In this document: piece after piece, positions 23,712 to 33,400 of the stretch
Position numbering within the stretch: position 1 is the first letter of the stretch
Layout of the letters: each line of letters starts with the position of its first letter
NCBI RefSeq assembly: GCF_045310525.1
Contig: NZ_JBJHZY010000002.1
Location: forward strand, 186,001 to 250,000
Reading direction: 5' to 3'
Length of the DNA: 64,000 nt
From: Clostridium_AT radicumherbarum
Lineage (GTDB): Bacteria; Bacillota; Clostridia; Clostridiales; Clostridiaceae
Translations under genes and position numbers: made by a program
The notes under the pieces: model-generated
Told to the model about the DNA's origin: nothing
Database searches by the model: none
The model's input: the letters and a program-made list of their open reading frames with translations, nothing else

Positions 23712-25148
23712 TTAAGCAGCAGCCTTTTTACTTTGTTTTATAGCATATAATCTAAAGGCTGTAAGTAGTGCACCACTGGCACAAATTAAGCCTGCTCCTA
23801 TGTATACCCACTTCATGCCATAGATAAAAATATCATCTCTTCCTTGTATATAGTTGACTACATGATAACCAGCCTTATTGCTCATTCTATTGTATAATAA
23901 GGTAGTAGAAAATGAAATTCCAACAACCATGCCTAAATTTCTAACTAAGGCATTAATGCTTCCAGCAATACCTAATTTATTTCTTGGTACTGTAGACATT
24001 ATAAGTGAATTGTTCGGAGATTGAAATAATCCATTACCTACAGACATTATGCTTACATAGATAATTAAGAGTAAGATACTGGAATTAGCAGTTAAACTGG
24101 ATAATAAAAATAAGCCTAAACTTGTAAATACAAGTCCTAAAAAAGTCAGGAACTCTGACCCTATCTTATCAGATAAATATCCGCTTACAGGTGCGGCAAC
24201 GGATAGAACTAATGGATATACCGCCATTAAGATTCCTGTAACTGAAGCTGATAATTTTTGTGCATCCTGCAAATAAAAGGGTTGAATAATATTAGTACAG
24301 CTAATTGCTATAAAAGATATAAATCCACAGAATATACTTAAGGAAAAAAGCTTATCATCAAATATTGAAAGCTGAAGAAGAGGGTCAGTAATCCTTCTCT
24401 CAATAAAAATAAACATTATAAAGGTTACCACTGAAATTACTAATGCAATTATAATTAAAGGATTACCATATCCAGAAGTTTGCCCTTCAGTGATTGATCC
24501 AAAAAGCAGAACTATGCTTATAACAAAGAATATTGCCCCTTTTAAATCTAACTTTTCATCTAATGCCTTTCCTTTACCTGGAAGTATCTTAAGTCCCATA
24601 ATAAAGGTTATTATACCTATAGGCACATTAATTAAAAATATATATTCCCAGCTAAAAGCTGATACTATAAAGCCTCCAAGGGGTGGACCAACCATAGTTC
24701 CAAGGGCTACAAAGGTTCCTGAAATACCTAACGCCCTGCCCCTCTCGGTACTTGGGAAAACTTGAGTTATGATTCCTTGATTAGCTGACATAGTAGCTGC
24801 AGCTCCAATACCTTGGAGTACCCTAGCTGCAACTAAAAATGATAGGGAGCTTGTTATTCCACACATTAAGGAACCAAAGGTAAATACTATAATCCCAAAC
24901 TTAAAAACCTTTATTTTGCCTTTAATATCTCCTAGTCTTCCAAAAATTAAAATACTTGCTGATACGACAATTAAATAGCTTGTCACAACCCATTCAATGG
25001 ATGCCATGCTTACATTGAGCCTTTCAGACATTTTAGGTAAGGCTACATTTACAATGCTGCTATCCAAGCATGCCATAAAGGTTACCAAAACCACATTAAA
25101 AAGAATTATCCACCTATTTTTATAAATTTTTTCATCGATATTTTCCAT
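23712..25148 (-). CDS. MFS transporter, DHA2 (EmrB/QacA) drug-exporter type
   Basis: A 478-residue proton-driven exporter with about 14 membrane spans. It shows motif A as GRLGDIKGKIKVFKFG, motif C-like GALGISGTFVALGTMVGPPLGGF, and the first-span pattern MACLDSSIVNVALPKMS with the acidic residue typical of DHA2 members. Substrates are probably hydrophobic drugs or cations. No regulator is adjacent. ATG at 25148 or the in-frame TTG at 25154 could be the start; AAAGG is closer to the TTG. Confidence 0.9.
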   Translation of the reverse strand: MENIDEKIYKNRWIILFNVVLVTFMACLDSSIVNVALPKMSERLNVSMASIEWVVTSYLIVVSASILIFGRLGDIKGKIKVFKFGIIVFTFGSLMCGITSSLSFLVAARVLQGIGAAATMSANQGIITQVFPSTERGRALGISGTFVALGTMVGPPLGGFIVSAFSWEYIFLINVPIGIITFIMGLKILPGKGKALDEKLDLKGAIFFVISIVLLFGSITEGQTSGYGNPLIIIALVISVVTFIMFIFIERRITDPLLQLSIFDDKLFSLSIFCGFISFIAISCTNIIQPFYLQDAQKLSASVTGILMAVYPLVLSVAAPVSGYLSDKIGSEFLTFLGLVFTSLGLFLLSSLTANSSILLLIIYVSIMSVGNGLFQSPNNSLIMSTVPRNKLGIAGSINALVRNLGMVVGISFSTTLLYNRMSNKAGYHVVNYIQGRDDIFIYGMKWVYIGAGLICASGALLTAFRLYAIKQSKKAAA

Positions 25149-25310
25149 GTACAAAATTACCTTTCTTAAAATATTATGCTTATCTTAGTATCCCTAATAT
25201 CTTTCCTTAAGATACAACTTTATAAAAATAATACATTAAAAAGTATATCATAAAAACAACATTATTTACTAATAAAAAACTTGAAAAAGATTATTTTTGA
25301 ATTTCTATTA

Positions 25311-25358
25311 AAAAACCTTGGCAATATGATTAAATAACCATATTACCAAGGTTTCTTT
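25311..25358 (-). terminator. Terminator of trpS
   Basis: AAACCTTGG with CCAAGGTTT around an inner AATATG stem; on the minus strand six T follow. Confidence 0.88.
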
Positions 25359-25389
25359 AAAGATTTTGATTAAGCTGATAGATATTATT

Positions 25390-26394
25390 TTACCTAGCTA
25401 CTGGTATAAAGCCTATTTTCTTTTGCATTTTTGATAAGGTTTTTCTTGCAACATAATTAGCTTTTTCTGCTCCAGCTTTATAAATGCTTTCTAGGTATTC
25501 CTTGTTAGATAGCAGCTCTTTTACCTTAATTTGAATTGGTTCTAATTCATCTACAATTGCTTCTGCTACATCCTTTTTAAACTGAGCATAGCCTTGGCCT
25601 TCGTATTTCTTTTCAATAGCTTCAATTGTTTCGCCTGTAATTGTGCTTAAAATTGTAATTAAATTTTTGACTCCAGGCTGCTCATCACAGTATTTAACAA
25701 CTCCAATGCTGTCTGTTACAGCTCTGCTTATTTTCCTTCTAATTACCTCAGGAGGATCCATAATTAAAATGAAGCCATTAGGATTATCATCTGATTTAGA
25801 CATTTTCTTTAGTGGATCCTGAAGACTCATTATTTTAGCTCCATTTTTGGCTATATAACCCTCTGGAATTACAAAGGTTTCACTATAGGAATTATTAAAC
25901 CTTTGTGCTATATCCCTTGCGATTTCAAGATGCTGTTTTTGGTCGCTTCCAACTGGTACTAGATCGGTTTGGTACAATAATATGTCTGCTGCCATTAATA
26001 CAGGATAGTTAAGTAAGCCTGCCGATATAGATTCACCATATCTTTGAGATTTATCTTTAAACTGTGTCATTCGATTAAGTTCACCAATGTAGGTGTTGCA
26101 ATTTAATAACCATGCTGCTTCACTATGTGCCGGAACATGAGATTGAATAAAAATTGTATTTTTCTCAGGATTTATTCCAGCAGCAATATATATTGCCATT
26201 ACTTCTAAGGTTCTTGTTCTTAAATCTTTTGGTACCTGTTTAACAGTTATAGCATGTAAATCAACTATGCAAAAATAACAGTCATAATCATCTTGAAGCT
26301 TTACCCAGTTTTTAACAGCTCCTATATAATTTCCTAAGGTTAACTCACCTGAAGGTTGAATTCCACTAAAAATTACTTTTCTTTTTTCTTCCAC
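25390..26394 (-). CDS. trpS: Tryptophanyl-tRNA synthetase
   Basis: Class I aminoacyl-tRNA synthetase, 334 residues. The HIGH-equivalent motif is SGELTLGNYIGAV, and the KMSKS loop is LKKMSKSDDNP. The TrpRS hallmark DIAQRFN and the MAADILLYQTDLVPVGSDQKQH segment are present. The start codon is GTG, eight bases from GGAGG. Expression is controlled by the T-box leader upstream. Confidence 0.97.
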   Translation of the reverse strand: MEEKRKVIFSGIQPSGELTLGNYIGAVKNWVKLQDDYDCYFCIVDLHAITVKQVPKDLRTRTLEVMAIYIAAGINPEKNTIFIQSHVPAHSEAAWLLNCNTYIGELNRMTQFKDKSQRYGESISAGLLNYPVLMAADILLYQTDLVPVGSDQKQHLEIARDIAQRFNNSYSETFVIPEGYIAKNGAKIMSLQDPLKKMSKSDDNPNGFILIMDPPEVIRRKISRAVTDSIGVVKYCDEQPGVKNLITILSTITGETIEAIEKKYEGQGYAQFKKDVAEAIVDELEPIQIKVKELLSNKEYLESIYKAGAEKANYVARKTLSKMQKKIGFIPVAR

Positions 26395-26520
26395 AATAGA
26401 AACCTCCTCAATTTAAATTAATTATCTTTGTTTTCACACAACAAATTGTAGCTTATAATATAGCTTTTTATAACTTTTTACATAAAGTTTATTCTTTATT
26501 AATTCTAATTTTTTAATTTA

Positions 26521-26765
26521 AAAAACGCCCTATAGTTTCTCAACCATAGGGCGTAATATACGCGGTACCACCTAATTTAAAAGCAATGCTTTCCTCATTA
26601 CAGATACAAAAAATATCCTGCCTTTGTAACGTAAGACTAACGTGAAAGACTACTAAAGGTTCATCTTCAACCTAAAAGACCCATTCAGCTTAAGCATAAT
26701 TACTGTAATCTCACCCACACAGCTCTCTTTAAATTTGTTTTTAAGCCTACTTACTTCTTTTTTAA
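26521..26765 (-). promoter_or_regulatory. T-box riboswitch, tryptophan-specific
   Basis: On the minus strand the antiterminator bulge AGGTGGTACCGCG (26574-26562) is followed by a terminator stem ACGCCCTAT with ATAGGGCGT and six T. Stem I carries AGAGAGCTG distally, and the specifier loop reads GAATGGG, so the specifier codon is UGG (26683-26681). Uncharged tRNA-Trp would stabilise the antiterminator and switch on trpS. Confidence 0.93.
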
Positions 26766-26805
26766 ACGGCAATATATATTATTTACTTTATGATATGCCT
26801 AAATA

Positions 26806-26839
26806 AAAAGATTGTCAATTGTAATCTTGACAATCTTTT
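26806..26839 (-). terminator. Terminator of the desulfoferrodoxin gene
   Basis: AAAGATTGTCAA paired with TTGACAATCTTT; T5 follows on the minus strand. Confidence 0.88.
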
Positions 26840-26854
26840 AAAATTTATAACCTA

Positions 26855-27229
26855 TTATTTTTTCCAAAGACCATGAAGATTACAGTATTCTCTTGCAAAT
26901 AGAACATCTTCTTCAAGCTTAAAATATGCCTCAGGCTTTTCACCTGGTTTTAAATATTTTCTATAAACTTTATTAGCTGTAACAACTTCAATCCATTCAA
27001 TATAATGAGTTTCTATCATTGGATGCTCTACAGAACCGATTTTAACAACTACTCCGTCATCTACCTTTTCAATAACTGGAATATGTTTTTCTAGGGCTGC
27101 CTCAGTGGTGTTCTCTACCAAAAGTTTCATTGGCTGATTGCAGCAGGATAAAGTTCCGCCTGAAGGATGAACCACTTCAACTATGTTTCCACATATCTCA
27201 CATTTGTAAATTTGATTTAACTCTGTCAT
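26855..27229 (-). CDS. dfx: Desulfoferrodoxin (2Fe superoxide reductase)
   Basis: Reduces superoxide to peroxide without making oxygen, suited to an anaerobe. Length 124 residues. The N-terminal rubredoxin-like centre I has Cys10, Cys13, Cys29 and Cys30; the catalytic centre II has Glu47, Lys48, His49, His69, His75, Cys116 and His119, all at the positions known from the Desulfoarculus enzyme. Start ATG follows GGAGGGATTTTA. Upstream, TTATAACTATTTTAT is a weak match to a PerR box; not reliable enough to annotate. Confidence 0.97.
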   Translation of the reverse strand: MTELNQIYKCEICGNIVEVVHPSGGTLSCCNQPMKLLVENTTEAALEKHIPVIEKVDDGVVVKIGSVEHPMIETHYIEWIEVVTANKVYRKYLKPGEKPEAYFKLEEDVLFAREYCNLHGLWKK

Positions 27230-27399
27230 TAAAATCCCTCCAATTTTTATTTTTTGAAAATTTTAATATTTTAGTTTATAACTATTTTATACATAATATA
27301 TACACTATTCAATAGATAAATTGTTAATTTTCTATATTTATTGGAAAAAGCAAGTAAACTATACCACATATAAAATTATTTAATCATTGAATATATAAA

Positions 27400-27455
27400 G
27401 AAAGGGCTGAAACCTGAAAGTACATTATATTAATTACTTCAGCTTCAGCCTTCTT
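27400..27455 (-). terminator. Probable terminator of the glucan synthase gene
   Basis: AAGAAGGCTGAA and TTCAGCCCTTTCTT on the minus strand form a 12-bp imperfect stem, 30 bp after the stop at 27486, with CTTT after it. Confidence 0.65.
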
Positions 27456-27485
27456 AATGCATTTAGTTTTTATAATCTTTTAGGG

Positions 27486-30400
27486 TCAATTAATTATCAC
27501 TTCAACTTTATGTTCCCCTTCTTCAAAATGTGGAATTAATTCCTGCTCTATTAGCTTTCCATCCACATATAATTCATTTTTATCCCCTCTTTTAACTAGG
27601 ATGTTATAGCTGCAATTGTCTTTTTTAAAGTTTAGTTCATATTCCTTCCATTCCTTTGGTACAGAAGGCTCAATGGTAAAGCCCTTATCACCCTTAAGCT
27701 TAAGTCCAAGTATTCCTTCTATTCCAACCCTGTACATCCAGCTGGAAGATCCAGTATACCAGCTCCAGCCGCCTCTGCCTTCATGGCCGACCGTGTTATA
27801 TACGTCTGCAGTTATAACATAAGGTTCTACCTTATATCTTAAACAATCAAGATAGGATTTAGTATGATTTATAGGATTTATCATGTGATAAATCTTCCAG
27901 GCCTTATTCCCATAGCCTAGTTTAGCCATGGCAAGTGCTACCCAAGTGGCAGCATGGGTATATTGGCCGCCGTTTTCTCTTACTCCAGGTACATAACCCT
28001 TTATATAGCCAGGTTCTAATTTTGAATTATTAAAGGCTGGTGTTAAAAGCAGTACAATGCCTTTATCCTCCTTAACTAAATTTCTTTCTAGTGCCTCCAT
28101 AGCAACTTCTCTTCGGCCTTGCCTTGCTGCACCGGAAATTACTGACCAGGATTGGGATAGAGAATCAATTTGACACTCATCATTTTCCATAGAACCCAGC
28201 GGCGTTCCATCATCAAAATAAGCCCTCCTGTACCAGCCTCCGTCCCATGCATTTTTTTCTAGATTTACAGCTAAAAAGTTTTGCATTTCATCATACTTTT
28301 CTGCTCTCTCATCATCCTTTTTATATTTGCATAAATCCTTGAAACCATCAAGAATGCTGTAGAGAAACCAGCCAAGCCAAACACTTTCACCTTTTCCTTT
28401 ATTCCCAACAGTACTCATTCCATCATTCCAGTCTCCGCTTCCCATAAGTGGAATATTGTGAATGCCGAACTTTAGAGAGACATCTATAGCTTTTATGCAG
28501 TGCTCATAAATACTGCCTTTTTTATCTGATGGAAGCGTTACTTTATATCTTTCGTCCTCTCCCTCCTTTAAGGGTTCTTCTTCTAAATAGGTGGTTTCTT
28601 CATCCAAAATACTGTAATCACCTGTGTTCTTAATATAATCAATAGTTACATAAGGCATCCATAATAAGTCATCTGAAAATCGAGTTCTTATTCCACTATT
28701 AACTACTGGGTGCCACCAGTGCTGTACATCACCCTCTAAAAATTGCCTTGTAGAGCTCTGAAGAATCTGCTCTTTAGTAATTTCAGGTTTTAAGTAGCCT
28801 AGAGCCATGGAATCCTGCAGCTGATCTCTAAAGCCTATGGCACCGCCAGATTGGTAAAAACCTGTTCTAGACCAAAATCTACAAGATAAGGTTTGATATA
28901 TTAGCCACCCATTTAGCATTAGATCCATAGTCTTATCCGGCGTTTTAACCTGTATCCTGTGCAAGAGCTCCTTCCAATATTCCTTTACGCGAGTAAGCTC
29001 CCCACTCGCAACTTCAAAGTCCTCGTAAGTTTTAGTTATAGCTTTTATATGTTCTAAATCCTCATGTTCACCTAGCATTATTACTAAGTTAACTTCCTCA
29101 CCTGAACTTAACCTTACCTTAGAATTTGCGGTAAGGCATGGGTCATAGCCGGAGCCCACTTTATTTGATAATGCATTATAACTTAAAGCCTGCGGGTTTT
29201 CTATGCTTCCACACCTTCCCATGAATTCTGTTCTGCTTCCAGTAAAACTTACTTCTTCTCCTCCAGCAATTTTTAAATAGCAAAAGCCCTTTCCAAAATG
29301 CTCACTATAGGGGTTTTGACCATAGATAAAATCCTTATTCTCCTCTAAATAGGTAGATATATATTGTGCTGTCTGCTGAGGATATACTCCTAAAGTAAGC
29401 TGAGCATAATAGGTTAACGAAAGCTGCCTTTCCTCCTTAGTATTGTTTTTTAACTTTATTAAGCACAGCTTAACACTTTCATAAAGAGGTACAAAAGCTG
29501 TCATTTCCCCAATAATACCCTTAGCCTCATGAACAAAATTAGAGTAGCCAAAGCCATGTTTAATAATATATTCACCCTCATCTCTTTTGGGCTTTGGTGT
29601 TATTCCCCAAATATCACCTGTCTCTTCATCCCTAATATATACTGCTTCAGTAATTGGATCTGTAACAGGATCGTTGGACCAGGCTGTAAGCTTATTTTCT
29701 CTGCTGTTTTTATTCCAAGTATAACTTACTCCACTTTCACTTATATGAAAGCCAAAATCCTTATTTGAAATAACATTTATCCATGGAGCAGGGGTATTTT
29801 TATAATCCTTTAATATTATTGTATATTCCTCAGTTTCTACGTTAAAGCCTCCAAGTCCGTTGAAAAACATTAAATCCGGCACCTCATAATTATAGGGTAG
29901 AATATTATAGCTTTGCTCCTTTACTACAAGCTTTTGCATTTCATCTTCAATTTCAGAAGCTCCATTTATTTGCTGAAGCAAGCTTCCTTTTTCAGAATCA
30001 ATAACAAGTCTAGCTATAGCCCTTAGTAAATCGATGTCCTCAGCTGCCATTGTAGTCTTACTGTGCAGAAATACTCCTCCAGGTTTATTTTGTTTATCTC
30101 TAAGGTGCCCTGATGCTAAAATATCTCTAATGGAATCCTGCAGTGGCTGAAGATAAATGGTATTTTGAATGTTAACAATGACTATATCTATTTTCAGACC
30201 CTTAATACTCCAATATTCATGAGCATGCAGTACCTGCTTTATAGTATCTAGGTCGACCTCATTTCTAATAAGCACTAATACTATAGGTAAATCACCTGAT
30301 ATCCCATAAGGCCATAGGGCTGGCTGAGCTTTTTTAATATTTTTAATAAAAGCTTCTCTTTCTCTAAGATTTGGATTTAAGAATAATATCTTAGAGGCCA

Positions 30401-33400
30401 TCAGCTGATATAAATTGGCTTGAGTAGACTTTATGCCAAGATAATTCATTTCAACTTGTGTTTGTGTCCAAGCAAGTTCAAAAACTCGATTAATATTATT
30501 ATATTCATTATATTTTTTTGCAAGTTCTATAGATTCTTCCCTGGTTTCGCAAACAGCAGTAGTGTAAGCTACTTTTACAGTTTCTCCAGGTTTTATTTTC
30601 ACTCTCTTCCTTATGCTTAGTATTGGATCTAAAACGGCACCAACTGTGTTCTTTAGCACAGTTTCATTGTCCATGGCCTCAGGAGCTTCTATATTTCTAC
30701 ACCTTCCTAAAAAATTTTCTCTGTTAGTTTCATATTGTACAGTTCCAATACTTTCGCCAAACACTGCACAAGTTTGAACTAAGTGAGGCTTCTTTTGTCC
30801 CTTTGCCCTAGGCCTTCTATTTGCAATTAGGCAGCAGGGATTATCAATATACTCAGTTCTAATAAAAAGATTACTGAAGGTAGGGTGTACAATATCAGCA
30901 TTTAAAGGTGCCAAGGTAACTTCACAGTAGCTGGTTATTTCCAAGGTTCTGGAATGCTGACTATGATTAGTAAGTGTAATTCTTCTGACTTCAGCATTAT
31001 CTTCCTGAGAAACGGCAATCTCTGTATGAGTGTCTATACTGCCATCTTTTCTTATAAACTCTGCCTTATCTAAGGAAAATACAGCTTCATAGCTTTCACC
31101 CTCCTTTCTAACAGGTTCATAGGAGGAACTCCAATATTCATTGGAATTCAAATTTTTTATGTAGAAAAATAGCCCTGTATTATCTAAGGTAACATCCTCT
31201 CTCCATCTATATGCTGTCATATCTTCAAGTTTTCCGTACCCACTGCCGCTGTTAGTTATCATTAATGAGTAGCTTCCATTTGATAAAAGATGTGCTTCCG
31301 GCATATCAGTTTTAGCAGTTTTAAAGCTTCGAAAAGCGATGTTATGATTATTATGATTTGTACTAAGGCTATCAAATTGCTGTTCTCTATCATAAACAAT
31401 CTTATTAGATATTCTTTCTTGCAGCAATAATTCAGTAGCTTTAACATTTGGTATTCTATGAAACCTTTCCCTAAGTGTGTTTCCATTAAGCACATTATCA
31501 AGTGACATAAGGCTCATACCTTCATGATGCACCATAAAATTTTTAATTAAGGCTTTAGCTTTTCCATTCGGCATTCTTTCCTTTGTGTAATCTACAGCCT
31601 CATAAAAGCCATACCTTCCCTCCAGGCCTTCAGTTATGAGCCTTTTAATATTATCCATTGAACCTAAAAGGTCAATTTGCAGAGTTAATATTGTTGAATA
31701 AGGTGAAACCACAAGCTCATTTGATAAACCTCTCTTTAAGCCTATTCCTGGAACACCAAAGGCTTTATACTGGTAATTTTGTGCTGGATCAAAGGTATAG
31801 AAGGCTGATTCAGATATACCCCAGGGAATTTTTCTACTGCTGCAGTAGTTCTTTTGACCTTCAATTACAGCTAAATAAGTTTCATTTAATAAGGTGTCAG
31901 GATAGTTTTTCATAATTAAAAGAGGCATAAAATATTCGAACATTGTACCGCTCCAGGAAACTAGTCCCTTACTCTTTCCCATAATTGTCATCGCCCTATT
32001 TAGCTTAAACCAATGTTTTTGCTCCACATCACCTTTTGCTATAGCTATAAAACTTGCCTGCCTAGCCTCGGAGGCAAGTAAATCATAGTAGGAGTTTCCC
32101 AAGGTATCCTTTTCTACATCATAACCGATGGAAAAAAGCTGTCTTTTTTTACTATACAGCATTTTAAAATCAGTTCCATCAGCCATTAAATTTAACCTGC
32201 TTTTTAAAGCATTAATTTTTTCAAGGAGTTTAACTGCCTCTTCTTTGCTGTTTTCTAATAATGACCTTATCTTTGCTTTGCTATTTTTATCTGAAGAATC
32301 CTTTATTTCTTTAAAAAGCTTATCAATTTCACATGGTATATCATTAAGAGGTACAATGACTGGTAGGCTTATTAGCCTTTCGGTAAGCTTTAAGCCATCA
32401 GCTAGTATATTTTCTCCATGATCCCCCACTTTATCATTTATACCTGTAGCCCATGGAAAGAATCTTTCAATTTCATTTAGATAATTATTTATGGAAGCTT
32501 TAAGTTTAGGAGTCCAATATGCCCCCTCATAATCCTTTAAGCCTTCAGCCTCATTTATCTTATCTAAAACACTTAAGAGAAACCTTTTCCATGAAATTAA
32601 ATCTAAATTTATATTCTTTGAAGCCTCAATAATTTCGGTATAGAAATTTTTATGTTTTAGTTCCTCCTCACAAAGATAAATATTATCCACTATGCCTTGT
32701 ATTTTTTCCACAGTAATAACAGGTTCATGTACATATTCCCCCAGGCTTTCTGAGGTAACCCATAAATAGCCAACTAAATTGCCACTGTCAACTGTTGATA
32801 CGTATCTAGGATAAAGGGGCTCCTTTGTTATGGTGTCATACCAATTATAAAAATGCCCCTTATAACCTTTAAGGCTTTCCATACTTGTAATTATGTTATC
32901 AAGTCTTTCAGTAAATTCTATTATTCCTATGTAACCTAAATCATAAGCAGCTAAGTTGCTGGTTAGCCCCATTCCCATATTAGTTGGTGAGGTTCTATGT
33001 GCCACCCCATTAGGAGGTGCCTCCTGATAATTATCGGGAGCCAAATAATTATTTTCTGCATTTACAAAGTCCTCAAAATAAGCCCAGGTTTTTCTGCTTA
33101 ACTTTCTTAAAAGCTTTACCTCTTCTTCCTTTAAAGTGTATTCTTTTGCTTTTAATTCTTTACTAATGTAGTAGGCTATTATAGGACTTAAAAACCATAA
33201 GAAGGTTGAAGGTATGGTCAAAAGTCCAGATTCTAATGACACTCTAAAAGCCAAAATTTCTATAATAATTGCAATTAAGCTGCCAGGCCACATTGAATTA
33301 ATAAAATTATTCATATTTTTCCCAAGTTTAGCTTCCACATCAGCAGCAGTTTGCCATTCTAATAACTTTTTTTTGCTAATTAATAATCTATATAGAGTTC

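Noticed and set aside
27241..27300. PerR box upstream of the desulfoferrodoxin gene
   Set aside because: TTATAACTATTTTAT deviates at several positions and the region is AT-rich; a chance match is likely.
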